Assembly (NCBI RefSeq): GCF_024462775.1 | Contig: NZ_JANGCE010000004.1 | Coordinates: forward strand, 1-64,000 | Source: Butyricicoccus faecihominis | GTDB lineage: Bacteria > Bacillota > Clostridia > Oscillospirales > Butyricicoccaceae | Reading direction: 5' to 3' | Length of the DNA: 64,000 nt | Part shown: piece by piece, positions 53,551 to 61,447 of the stretch | Numbering within the stretch: the stretch's first letter is position 1 | How the letters are laid out: every line of letters starts with the position of its first letter | Notes under the pieces: generated by a model | Database searches by the model: none | What the model saw: the letters and a program-made list of their open reading frames with translations, nothing else | Told to the model about the DNA's origin: nothing | Program-made: the position numbers and the translations under genes

Positions 53551-56265
53551 CTATAAGTACCGTGATTCGTATTCCTCTATGGGGATCGGCTTGCTGAACA
53601 GATATCCCTGCACCAGCTCCACGCCGCAAGCGCGCAAAGCGCCCAGCTGTTCCTCTTGCTCAATGCCTTCGGCCACCAGTTGGATCCCCATCTTCTTGCA
53701 GCTATCCACGATCGATGTGATCATGGCCTGCGTTTTGGCGTTGCTCGCCACATCCTGCACCATGCTTTTATCCAGCTTTAGCACGTCGAATTCCACCGCC
53801 GTCAGCAACGCCAAGTTGGCGTAATCGGTGCCAAAATCGTCTATCGTGACCGCAAAGCCCTTCCTTCGCAGCTCCGTGACCAGACGGCTGATGTCGATCC
53901 CATCCACTTCCCGCACGCTTTCCGTGATCTCGATCTCCAAGTAAGTGGGCGAAATACCGTATTTCCGGCATATCTCGACCAACCGCTCGACAAAGTGCGG
54001 CTGAATCAGCGAGTAGCGGGAAAAGTTGATGGCAACCGGAAAACCGCTTTTGCCTTCCTTAAACCAAGAATCGATCTTGGAGCAGACCAGCTCGAAAACG
54101 TAAAAATCGATCTGGCTGATCGTCTTCGCTTCTTCCAAAAGCGGGAGAAAATTGCCCGGCAAAACCAACGCGCCGTCGCTGGACTGGTAACGGATCAGCG
54201 CCTCCGCGCCCACCGCCGTGCGGTCGGAGGACGATACCTTGGGCTGCAAGTAAACCACAAAACGTTCCCGGTTTATTTCTTCCCGCAGGATGTTCGGATC
54301 GGCCAGCTGCAGCACGTCGTCGCTGTGATAACGATAGCGGTTTGCCGCTTTGTTTTTTCTGTAAAACTCTTTTTTGTCTTCATACATTTTGGCGTCCGCA
54401 TCGGCCACGATCTGGTTGGGATTTTGGAAGCTTTCCGCCCAATGGGTGCCGATGGCCGCTTTACAGCGGGCATCAAACGCAAAGCTTTGTTTAAGCTGCG
54501 CCACCTTTTCTTCAAACCGATCCTCGGGTATATTCAGGCAGATGACGACAAATTCATCGCCGCCCACCCGGTAACAATCCGATTGCCGGAACACCGCCTT
54601 TATTTTACCGGCCGCCTCGATCAGCAGCTGGTCGCCGCTGGCGTGCCCCTGCTTGTCATTTACCGCCTTCAACCCGTTTACGTCGAGATAGACGATGCCG
54701 ACAGACACGTTTTCATCCGCCAACGAATCCAGATCTTTGATAAACCGGTTGCGGTTATAAAACGAAGTCAGAGTATCGTAAAAGCTCAAATGCGAAAGCT
54801 GCTGTTCATTTTCCGCGCGGCGAAACGCCAGCATCATGAAGTAGCAGAGCGTTTGCAGCAGCGACGCAATATTCCACAGCTTATCCTTCGGCGGATTATC
54901 CACGCCCAGACAGCCGGTAAGCTTGCCGTCGCGTTCCAGCGGCGCCACAACAAGGCTATTGATGCCCTGCACCGCAAGCGTTTGGTATTCCTCCGGATCG
55001 CTTACGCGGTAATCCTCCACATCCTCGATCACGACGCATTCCTGCTTTTCAAACGTCGGGATCCAGCGCCCGAAGGCGGACATCGGCACAGCCTGCAGGT
55101 TTTCCTTTTGCGGTGCAACGCCGGGCGCGCACCATTCATAATCATTAGAACTCGAACCGCTGTGGAAACTGAAAATATAGGCGCGCTCCGCCCCTAAAAA
55201 AGTAGTGACCTGTTCCAGCATCCGGTGGATATCGTTATCCAGATCGCGCCCTTGGTAAAGAATCCGGATGCATTCCATCACCATATTTTCCGTGTCCAGC
55301 GCGTATTTCAGCTTTTGCTTCTCTTGCTCCACCTGCGTCATATCAAAGGCGATTTCCAGACGGGCCATGCGTCCATCCCATTCGACCAGCCGGTCCTTGA
55401 GCATATAATGGCGCTTGGTCAGCGGGTTGGTGGTTTCCCAGCTATAATTTTCTCCCGGCTTCAGCTTGGAGTTCGTGCAGTACGGACACGGGCTGTCCCT
55501 GCCCTGCAGCGCCTGATAGCACATCTGGCCGTTCACCTCGTCCAGATGGAACGTTTTTTTGCCCGCCTCGTTGACAAACAGCAACTCGTAGGTTTCAATA
55601 TCCGACACGTAGATGAGTTCGGATATTTCATTGATGGGCGCCTGCAGCGCCTTGGTCATCTGCGTCAGATGCTCGCTTCTCTTTTCGTTTTCATTCTGCG
55701 CTTTTTCAAGCGCCTTTTCCCGTTTATTTTGCACCGAGCTGAGCCAGATCAGAAATACCGCCACGACCATAAAGACAGCAGCCAAGATTAAAAAGCAGAT
55801 CTTGACGATGCGCGCGTTGCGCGCCGAATACGCCTCCGCCTCGGATACCGTACGGTCCGCAAGGTCGAAATACTGTTCGCTCAGCTCGAACAGCCGCCGG
55901 TCGTCCGCGCCCTGCCGCACATGTAGAATCTCGGTTTTCAGCTCCGCCCATTCGCCTTCCATTTCGAGCATCAGCTGCTGGAACGCCGCGTCATTGAGCC
56001 GGATCAGCCCAAGCTCGCCTTCACCGGTTTTCAGTTCCTCTATGATGGCGTCCAGACGCCGCATCAGCGCGTCGTTGTTCATGCCCTGCATTTCCTGCTT
56101 GATCAGCCTTTGCGTCGCGCCGCGCACCACGCCCGCGTAATTGATGACGCGGGCGTTGCCTTGCAGCCTTTCAATGAATACAATGGACAGCAAGCCCACC
56201 GCAGCCAAAGCGATTGATAAAACAATGGCAATTAGTTTCTTTCGCCATGCATTGCCGCCCGTCAT
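53551..56265 (-). CDS. Membrane GGDEF-EAL protein (cyclic di-GMP turnover)
   Basis: A 904-residue sensor. Helix 1 (about 8-33), an outer helical sensor of about 115 residues (NYAGVVRGATQRLIKQEM, a PilJ/NarX-like start), helix 2 (152-176), a PAS domain with a CPYC cysteine pair (about 200-310) and a GAF domain (330-480). A GGDEF domain follows (GGDEF at about 568-572, intact), then a C-terminal EAL domain (EALIR, Glu688; later NFSRYSL, EITES, IDDFGTDYANL, DKSMVQD and EGIEQEEQ). Both catalytic sites look complete, so it could make and break cyclic di-GMP. The ATG at 56265 has GGGGGG upstream. A long leader with an intrinsic terminator precedes it. Confidence 0.92.
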   Translation of the reverse strand: MTGGNAWRKKLIAIVLSIALAAVGLLSIVFIERLQGNARVINYAGVVRGATQRLIKQEMQGMNNDALMRRLDAIIEELKTGEGELGLIRLNDAAFQQLMLEMEGEWAELKTEILHVRQGADDRRLFELSEQYFDLADRTVSEAEAYSARNARIVKICFLILAAVFMVVAVFLIWLSSVQNKREKALEKAQNENEKRSEHLTQMTKALQAPINEISELIYVSDIETYELLFVNEAGKKTFHLDEVNGQMCYQALQGRDSPCPYCTNSKLKPGENYSWETTNPLTKRHYMLKDRLVEWDGRMARLEIAFDMTQVEQEKQKLKYALDTENMVMECIRILYQGRDLDNDIHRMLEQVTTFLGAERAYIFSFHSGSSSNDYEWCAPGVAPQKENLQAVPMSAFGRWIPTFEKQECVVIEDVEDYRVSDPEEYQTLAVQGINSLVVAPLERDGKLTGCLGVDNPPKDKLWNIASLLQTLCYFMMLAFRRAENEQQLSHLSFYDTLTSFYNRNRFIKDLDSLADENVSVGIVYLDVNGLKAVNDKQGHASGDQLLIEAAGKIKAVFRQSDCYRVGGDEFVVICLNIPEDRFEEKVAQLKQSFAFDARCKAAIGTHWAESFQNPNQIVADADAKMYEDKKEFYRKNKAANRYRYHSDDVLQLADPNILREEINRERFVVYLQPKVSSSDRTAVGAEALIRYQSSDGALVLPGNFLPLLEEAKTISQIDFYVFELVCSKIDSWFKEGKSGFPVAINFSRYSLIQPHFVERLVEICRKYGISPTYLEIEITESVREVDGIDISRLVTELRRKGFAVTIDDFGTDYANLALLTAVEFDVLKLDKSMVQDVASNAKTQAMITSIVDSCKKMGIQLVAEGIEQEEQLGALRACGVELVQGYLFSKPIPIEEYESRYL

Positions 56266-56301
56266 GCCGCTCCCCCCATGTATCCTAAATCTGTTTATAG
56301 C

Positions 56302-56334
56302 AAAAAACCGCCTGTCACATAGCGCGAAACAGGC
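56302..56334 (-). promoter_or_regulatory. Terminator-like hairpin in the leader of the GGDEF-EAL gene
   Basis: On the minus strand a GCCTGT/ACAGGC stem (56310-56315 with 56329-56334) is followed by six T (56302-56307) and lies 36 bases before the start codon, inside the transcribed leader. Upstream leader bases can form other hairpins (ATTTGCATAC with GTATACAAAT; GCGGG with CCCGC). The set looks like a transcription attenuator or unknown riboswitch. The known cyclic di-GMP riboswitch motifs are not seen. Confidence 0.6.
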
Positions 56335-56447
56335 CGGTAAAGATGCGTTAAAATACGATAAGCGGGAACAATATCCCCGCCAATTTGTATACCATTTTAG
56401 TATGCAAATGGATGCCATCCTAAAAACTGATACCGTTTTCAAGACTC

Positions 56448-56476
56448 AGTATAGCACAGGAAACAAGCTTTTGCAA
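56448..56476 (-). promoter_or_regulatory. Promoter of the GGDEF-EAL gene
   Basis: On the minus strand: TTGCAA (56471-56476), 17-base spacer, TATACT (56448-56453). It gives a leader of roughly 175 bases. Confidence 0.7.
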
Positions 56477-56503
56477 ACATTGATTATGCCCCCGGAAACA
56501 CGG

Positions 56504-56535
56504 CGCGCGCCGCAGGCTAAAACCTGCGGCGCGCC
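56504..56535 (-). terminator. Terminator of the CcdA-TlpA gene
   Basis: A GC-rich stem of about 12 bp (56505-56516 with 56523-56534), right after the stop codon and before the promoter of the GGDEF-EAL gene. The T-tract is weak. Confidence 0.6.
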
Positions 56536-56547
56536 AGTTCTTCCGCC

Positions 56548-57864
56548 TTATTGCGCGGCGGAGCCTTCCATCGTTTGCTTGACGATGCTTTCCATCATAT
56601 CCGCGGAAAGAGATTGCACAATATAGCCGAAAACATTGCCGTCCTTATCGATCATAAAGGTGGTCGGAAACGCGCTGACCGCGTAATCGGCGAACACATC
56701 GCCCGTTGTATCCATCACGACCGGATAGGAATAACCGTTATCCGTCAAAAACTGCGTCACCTCGGCCTCGCTCACATCCTGATTGTACGGATGTTCGTCG
56801 GTTTTTGGATTGGCTACGCCCAGCACCACCAAATCCTCCGCGTTTTTTCCGTAGCTTTCATAAAGCGCCTGAATATCCGGCATTTCGCGGCGGCACGGCG
56901 GGCACCAAGTGGCCCAAAAGTTGAGGAACACGGTCTTGCCCTTGTAATCCGATAGCGTATGCGTTTCGCCGAACTGATCGGTCAGCGTAAAATCGGGCGC
57001 TACGATAACGTCCTTATCCTCCGGCTGCGCGGCTGCGCCGTCCTGCGTTTCGCTCTCGTCCGGAGCGGGCTCGGCCGGCTCCGGCTCCTTGGGCTCGTTC
57101 GTTGTTGTTTGATCTTGCTGTCCCGCCAGCGAGCCCACGTTCGACAAGTAGCTGGTCACGCCGTTCATGAAGCCGGTGAGCGTCATCACGCCCATCAGGA
57201 TGAGCAGCGCGCCGCCTACCTTGACGGTGTAGCGCACCACCTGACCGTGCTTTTTGAAAAAGTCCAGCACCGCGCCGGTGAACAGGCCGACCGCGATAAA
57301 CGGCAGCACAAAGCCCAGCGTATACACGCCGATGAGCAGAAAGCCCATGGCGGAGGTGCCCGCGGAGGACGCCATCAGCAGCACGCTACCCAGCGCGGGG
57401 CCGACGCACGGCGTCCATGCAAAGCTGAACGTAAAGCCCAAAACAAAGGCCACGGCGGGGTTCATGGCGAACCGGTCGAGCCGGAACGGCAGCCGCCGCT
57501 CGCGCTCGATCGCGTTCGCGTGGCCAAACACGCCGAACTGGTACAGGCCGAACAGCACCATGATGATGCCGCTGATGCGCGCGAACCACGCGCGGTTACT
57601 GCTGAAAAACCGGCCCAGCGCCGTGAAGCCGAAGCCCAGCAAAAAGAAGGTGAAACTGACGCCGAGCACGAAAAACAGCGTATTAAGCAGCACCCGGCGG
57701 CGCGGGTAATGCACGGTACCGTCCTCGTCCACAGTTTTTGCGCCGCCCGCGAGGTAGCCGACATAAAGCGGCACCAGCGGCAGCACACAGGGCGAGAAAA
57801 AGCTTAAAATGCCCTGCAAGAATACGGTCAGCGCCGGCACGCCGGCGGATACGGTAAAGCCCAT
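56548..57864 (-). CDS. CcdA-TlpA fusion: thiol transporter plus extracellular thioredoxin
   Basis: A 438-residue fusion. Residues 1-245 are a six-helix CcdA/DsbD-type membrane domain, with its redox cysteines in SFFSPCVLPLVPLY and AWTPCVGPAL. A Thr/Pro/Glu-rich linker (about 250-280) leads to a TlpA/ResA thioredoxin (about 285-438) with FLNFWATWCPPCRREMP (C321 and C324). Electrons pass from cytosolic thioredoxin through CcdA to the outer thioredoxin, which reduces disulfides or sulfenic acids outside. It follows the RclA-like gene by 51 bases and may be part of that operon. AAGGAG precedes the ATG. Confidence 0.92.
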   Translation of the reverse strand: MGFTVSAGVPALTVFLQGILSFFSPCVLPLVPLYVGYLAGGAKTVDEDGTVHYPRRRVLLNTLFFVLGVSFTFFLLGFGFTALGRFFSSNRAWFARISGIIMVLFGLYQFGVFGHANAIERERRLPFRLDRFAMNPAVAFVLGFTFSFAWTPCVGPALGSVLLMASSAGTSAMGFLLIGVYTLGFVLPFIAVGLFTGAVLDFFKKHGQVVRYTVKVGGALLILMGVMTLTGFMNGVTSYLSNVGSLAGQQDQTTTNEPKEPEPAEPAPDESETQDGAAAQPEDKDVIVAPDFTLTDQFGETHTLSDYKGKTVFLNFWATWCPPCRREMPDIQALYESYGKNAEDLVVLGVANPKTDEHPYNQDVSEAEVTQFLTDNGYSYPVVMDTTGDVFADYAVSAFPTTFMIDKDGNVFGYIVQSLSADMMESIVKQTMEGSAAQ

Positions 57865-57915
57865 AGGGTTAACTCCTTATTCCATCGTTTCGGGTGGAAA
57901 GCGGTGCGCTGCTGC

Positions 57916-59286
57916 TCAGGAAAGAGCGGCAAACAGGTCGTTCAGCGCCTCACTCATCGTCGGGTGGGTGTAGATCGCGTCGCGCAGCACGGTGTACGGC
58001 AGCTTTGCGTCCATTGCCAGCTTAATCAGGTTGATCATCTCATGCGATTCCGCGCAAAACAGATGCGCGCCGAGAATCAGGCCGGTGTCCGCGTCCACGA
58101 TCGCCTTTAAAAAGCCGGTGGGCTGACGCAGCACCTGCGCCTTCGGGATCGCGGCGGCGGGCAGACGGGCGACCTTGATCGCATGGCCCTGCTTTTTCGC
58201 TTCGTCCTCGGTCATGCCGACGCGGGACAGCGGCGGATCGAGGAACACGCTGTAAGGAACCGCGCCGCGGTTCTCCGTGGTGCGCGTTCCGTCGCCCATG
58301 AGCTGGGATTTGACGATGCGGGAATCATCCAGCGAAATATAGGTGAACTGCAAGCCGCCTACCACGTCGCCCATGGCCCAAATGTTGTCCGCCGTGGTGC
58401 GTAACGTTTCATCCACCTGCACCGCGCCGCGCGGGGTAAGCTGCACGCCCGCCGCTTCCAGATTCAGACCGCCCACGTTAGGCCGACGGCCGGTCGCGAT
58501 CAGCACGGCTTCCGCCGGGTATTCGTCCGGCGCGCCGTCGCGCAAAACCGTGACGACGGCGTGACCCGTTTCATCCCGCACGCCCGCTACCTTAACGCCG
58601 CGCAGCACCTTGGCGCCGCGCGCTTCCAGACTTTCCAGTACCTTGGCGGCTACCTCGGCGTCCTCGCGCGGAATAAACGTCTCGCCGTCCTGCGCGATGG
58701 TCACTTCGGAGCCAAAGTTCAGGTAGTAGGAAGCAAACTCAAGGCCGATGTAGCCGCCGCCGACGATAAACAGGCGGCGGGGCAATTCTTCCAGCTCCAT
58801 CATGGCTTCGCTCACACGGGCGAAGCGGCTTTCGACTAGCCCTTCGATCGGCGGCACGAACGGACGCGCGCCGGTGTTGATCAATACCTTATCCGCGTTT
58901 AGCCGCTCTTCGCCGCCATCCGCAAGCTTTACCGAAATCGTGTGCGCGTCGACGAACGAAGCCGTGCCGACGATGACGGACACGCCCGCGCCAGCCGCCT
59001 TATCATAGTTCTTTTGGCGCAGCATGGCGGTCAATCTGCGCTTTTCCTCGATCGCGGCGCGGTAACGGGCCGCCTTGGCCGCAAAATCGCCGCCCTGCGC
59101 CGCGCTTAGGCGCGCCGCGTGCTCGAGCGACTTAGTCGGGATGCAGGCCACGTTGATGCAGGTGCCGCCGAACATTTGATCGCTCTGCTCCACAAGGGCC
59201 ACCTTTTGTCCCGCTCCGGCGAGCGCGCCCGCCATCGTCTTGCCGCCCTTGCCAAAACCGATCACTACGGTATCAAACTGTTTCAT
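57916..59286 (-). CDS. RclA-like pyridine nucleotide-disulfide oxidoreductase
   Basis: A 456-residue flavoenzyme. The FAD loop is VVIGFGKGGKTMAGALAGAG and the redox pair C43-x4-C48 lies in GGTCINVACIPTKSL. The NAD domain holds FIVGGGYIGLEFASYYLNFGSEV. The C-terminal dimer interface has DNIWAMGDVVGGLQFTYISLDD, VPYSVFLDPPLSRVGMTEDEA and YTHPTMSEALNDLF, which track E. coli RclA closely from memory. RclA is a copper reductase that protects against hypochlorous acid. It lies 13 bases after an Rrf2 regulator and near a rhodanese and CcdA-TlpA. Confidence 0.87.
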   Translation of the reverse strand: MKQFDTVVIGFGKGGKTMAGALAGAGQKVALVEQSDQMFGGTCINVACIPTKSLEHAARLSAAQGGDFAAKAARYRAAIEEKRRLTAMLRQKNYDKAAGAGVSVIVGTASFVDAHTISVKLADGGEERLNADKVLINTGARPFVPPIEGLVESRFARVSEAMMELEELPRRLFIVGGGYIGLEFASYYLNFGSEVTIAQDGETFIPREDAEVAAKVLESLEARGAKVLRGVKVAGVRDETGHAVVTVLRDGAPDEYPAEAVLIATGRRPNVGGLNLEAAGVQLTPRGAVQVDETLRTTADNIWAMGDVVGGLQFTYISLDDSRIVKSQLMGDGTRTTENRGAVPYSVFLDPPLSRVGMTEDEAKKQGHAIKVARLPAAAIPKAQVLRQPTGFLKAIVDADTGLILGAHLFCAESHEMINLIKLAMDAKLPYTVLRDAIYTHPTMSEALNDLFAALS

Positions 59287-59299
59287 GCAAAATCGCTCC

Positions 59300-59737
59300 T
59301 CACTTGTTGTCCGCGCCGGAAACCGGCTTTATGAATATCTTTTCGTCCAAATCCGCGATCGTGATCTGCCCCAGCCGCTCCATGCAGCGCGTGTTCAGAT
59401 CGTCGAACACATCCGCCATCAGATCGCCCATACCGCTCGCGATCAGGCACTCGAGCTCCTTGTCGCCGCTTTTCCACGCGGTATCGACAAACCGGATATC
59501 GAGCGCCTCGGCCAGCGCCGCGAGCGTTACGCCCGCCGGGTCGCGCTCAAAACGGTACCCGCCGGAAGAGCCCTCCCGGGTTTCCAAAAAGCCGCTCTTT
59601 TTCAGCTTTGCCATCACCTTGCGCACGCGCGCCGGGTTGGTGCAGATGTTTTGCGCCAGCTCCTCGCTGGATAAAACACACGCCTTATGATTCAAATAGA
59701 CCAGCGCGTGCACCGCCACGCAAAAATCACTCGTCAT
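59300..59737 (-). CDS. Rrf2 family transcriptional regulator
   Basis: A 145-residue winged-helix regulator. FCVAVHALVYLNHKACVLSSEELAQNICTNPARVRKVMAKLKKSGF and REGSSGGYRFERDPAGVTLAAL are the Rrf2 DNA-binding and wing segments. The CX5CX5C iron-sulfur site of IscR and NsrR is not present. Cysteines at C19, C32 and in ECLIAS and TRCMER could sense thiols or oxidants instead. It sits between a rhodanese lipoprotein (14 bases) and an RclA-like oxidoreductase (13 bases), so it is the likely autoregulator of the operon, acting at the dyad 60211-60230. Confidence 0.9.
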   Translation of the reverse strand: MTSDFCVAVHALVYLNHKACVLSSEELAQNICTNPARVRKVMAKLKKSGFLETREGSSGGYRFERDPAGVTLAALAEALDIRFVDTAWKSGDKELECLIASGMGDLMADVFDDLNTRCMERLGQITIADLDEKIFIKPVSGADNK

Positions 59738-59751
59738 ATCGTTCCCCCCAA

Positions 59752-60180
59752 TTATTCTTCACTGACCGTATCGTACGGCCAATCGGCGATCCCGCCGAAA
59801 TCGTAAACGTTTTGATACCCCAGCTCGACCAGCTTGTCGGAGGCCTGCTTGCTCCGCACGCCCGTGCGGCAATGCACCAGCAGCACCGCGTCCTTATCCG
59901 GCAGGGCCTCGGGCGCTTCGTCTCCGATCGACTCATTCGGTACAAGGATGGAATCCGGTATGTGTTCGGCGTTATACTCCTCCTCGGTGCGTACGTCGAC
60001 AATGGTCACGCCGCCCTCGTCGATCATCTTTTTGGCTTGCTCCGCGTCGATCTTGTGGTACGCTTCGCTCGCTCCGGGTTTCGTTTGATCCGCCGTGGCG
60101 GTATCCTGCTGCGCCGGTGCGCCGCAAGCGGCGAGCAACAGCAGTGTCAGCGCAGCTACGCCGCTGAAAAGTCGTTTCAT
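59752..60180 (-). CDS. Rhodanese-domain lipoprotein
   Basis: A 142-residue secreted sulfurtransferase-type protein. A lipoprotein signal (MKRLFSGVAALTLLLLAACG, Cys19) anchors it to the outside of the membrane. The single rhodanese domain (about 45-142) has DVRTEEEYNAEHIPDSILVP and the active-site loop VHCRTGVRSKQA, whose Cys carries a persulfide in the family. It is the first gene of the redox operon, behind promoter 60229-60257. Handling of sulfane sulfur or oxidised thiols at the surface is inferred. Confidence 0.9.
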   Translation of the reverse strand: MKRLFSGVAALTLLLLAACGAPAQQDTATADQTKPGASEAYHKIDAEQAKKMIDEGGVTIVDVRTEEEYNAEHIPDSILVPNESIGDEAPEALPDKDAVLLVHCRTGVRSKQASDKLVELGYQNVYDFGGIADWPYDTVSEE

Positions 60181-60210
60181 GGGGTCATCTCCTTAACTGT
60201 AATTTTCTCT

Positions 60211-60230
60211 GTTACATTTCGTACTGTAAC
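60211..60230. promoter_or_regulatory. Operator dyad of the redox operon
   Basis: GTTACA-N8-TGTAAC, a perfect 6-bp dyad at the transcription start region and touching the -10 box of the rhodanese-Rrf2-RclA operon. It is the right size and place for an Rrf2 dimer. Confidence 0.6.
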
Positions 60231-60257
60231 TATAACATATACAGATAAGACTGTCAA
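60229..60257 (-). promoter_or_regulatory. Promoter of the rhodanese-Rrf2-RclA operon
   Basis: On the minus strand: TTGACA (60252-60257), 17-base spacer, TATAGT (60229-60234). Confidence 0.78.
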
Positions 60258-60285
60258 GCGTTTGGTGAAAATTTTTACCTTTACA

Positions 60286-60314
60286 TTGACGCTGCGCCGA
60301 ACCGCGCTTATAAT
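60286..60314 (+). promoter_or_regulatory. Promoter of the EFR1-type ferredoxin gene
   Basis: TTGACG (60286-60291), 17-base spacer, perfect TATAAT (60309-60314), 35 bases before the ATG. It is divergent from the redox-operon promoter, with about 30 bases between -35 boxes. Confidence 0.8.
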
Positions 60315-60349
60315 GAAGCTTATATAAACCCGAAACGGAGGCTGCTATT

Positions 60350-61129
60350 ATGAACGGAACGGTTTACGCCTTATATTTTAGTCCGACGCATACCTCCCGC
60401 GCGGTTTCGCGCCGCGCGGCCCAATCTCTGGCGGAAGCGCTGAACCTGCCCTTTGAAGAGATCGATCTGACGCCGCCAGCCGCGCGCGGCAAGGCTTATC
60501 CCTTTTCCGCGGCGGATATCGTCGTGTTCGGTTTCCCGGTATACGGCGGCCGAATCCCCGCGCTTTTGGAGGATACGCTCTCGCTGATCGAGGGAAACGG
60601 CGCGGCCGCCGTGCCAGTGGCGGTATACGGCAACCGCGCGGTGGAGGACGCCCTCGCCGAGGCGGCGGACTGGCTCGAAGCGCGGCAGATGACGGTAATC
60701 GCGGCGGGCTCGTTCATTGGAGAGCATTCGTATACCGCCAAGGTGGGACACGCCCGGCCCGATGAAAGCGACCTTTCGCAGGCCGCCGCCTTTGGCGCGG
60801 CGATCGCGGAAAAGCTGGGGCGCGGCGACCGGTCTCCCGTGGCGGTGCCCGGCAACCGGCCCTATAAGGATCGCGCGCCCGCATCCCCCGGCGCGCCGGT
60901 CACGGCGGATACCTGCACCAAATGCGGCCTATGCGTCACCGGCTGCCCAATGGGCGTGATTGATAAGGACGATCCCGCGAAAATCGCGCCGGGCTGCATT
61001 AAGTGCTGCGCCTGCGTCAAGGTATGTCCGCTCGGCGCGAAGTCCTTTAAAGACGCGCGCGTGACCGCCATCACCAAAATGCTGGAACTGACCTGTAAAA
61101 AGCCCAAGGCTCCCGCATGGTTCGTCTAA
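60350..61129 (+). CDS. EFR1-type flavodoxin-ferredoxin fusion
   Basis: A 259-residue electron carrier. Residues 1-150 are a flavodoxin-like FMN domain (LYFSPTHTSRAV phosphate loop, VVFGFPVYGGRIP). The C-terminal part carries two 4Fe-4S motifs, CTKCGLCVTGCP from Cys189 and CIKCCACVKVCP from Cys216. It moves electrons between flavin and iron-sulfur partners in anaerobic metabolism. The partner is unknown. It is divergent from the redox-stress operon. AAACGGAGG precedes the ATG. Confidence 0.9.
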   Translation: MNGTVYALYFSPTHTSRAVSRRAAQSLAEALNLPFEEIDLTPPAARGKAYPFSAADIVVFGFPVYGGRIPALLEDTLSLIEGNGAAAVPVAVYGNRAVEDALAEAADWLEARQMTVIAAGSFIGEHSYTAKVGHARPDESDLSQAAAFGAAIAEKLGRGDRSPVAVPGNRPYKDRAPASPGAPVTADTCTKCGLCVTGCPMGVIDKDDPAKIAPGCIKCCACVKVCPLGAKSFKDARVTAITKMLELTCKKPKAPAWFV

Positions 61130-61147
61130 CCCCTTACATAGCCAAAA

Positions 61148-61436
61148 AGCAGATGGAAGAGAAACTTGTTCTCTTCCATCTGCTCAACTTGTCAAAGACC
61201 CCCTCGCGCCGCAGCGCGTAATAAAATTGAAAATTGAAGCTTTGCTTCAATTTGACCAAAAACCGGGAGCATGTATCTCGGTTTTTGAACAAACCGGCGG
61301 CGAAGTGTGCCCAAAGGGCGCGCGCCAGAGCCGGAATTCTCGATCGAAATGGGGCTTTGTTTCGATCGACAGACTGTCAAAAATATTTTTGACAGTCTGA
61401 GCAGATGGAAGAGAAACTTGTTCTCTTCCATCTGCT
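61148..61436. repeat. Structured repeat element, copy B, with duplicated flanking hairpins
   Basis: Left flank 61148-61184 and right flank 61400-61436 are identical 37-base hairpins (16-bp stem, starts AGCAGATGGAAGAG). The 215-base core (61185-61399) aligns with copy A. S1 is 61231-61240/61244-61253, with different bases but the same pairing as copy A. S2 is 61258-61268/61276-61286, with the same GCATGTA loop. S3 is 61294-61298/61330-61334, with an inner stem 61305-61312/61316-61323. S4 is 61340-61349/61360-61369. S5 is 61370-61399. Left of the left flank is an A-run and right of the right flank a T-run, as if one bidirectional terminator had been split by insertion and its hairpin copied. 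Confidence 0.9.
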
Positions 61437-61447
61437 TTTTTGGTTTG

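Noticed and set aside
56266-56476. Cyclic di-GMP (GEMM) riboswitch before the GGDEF-EAL gene
   Set aside because: The expected conserved GEMM stem-loops and tetraloop/receptor pattern could not be found. Only an unassigned leader with a terminator is supported.
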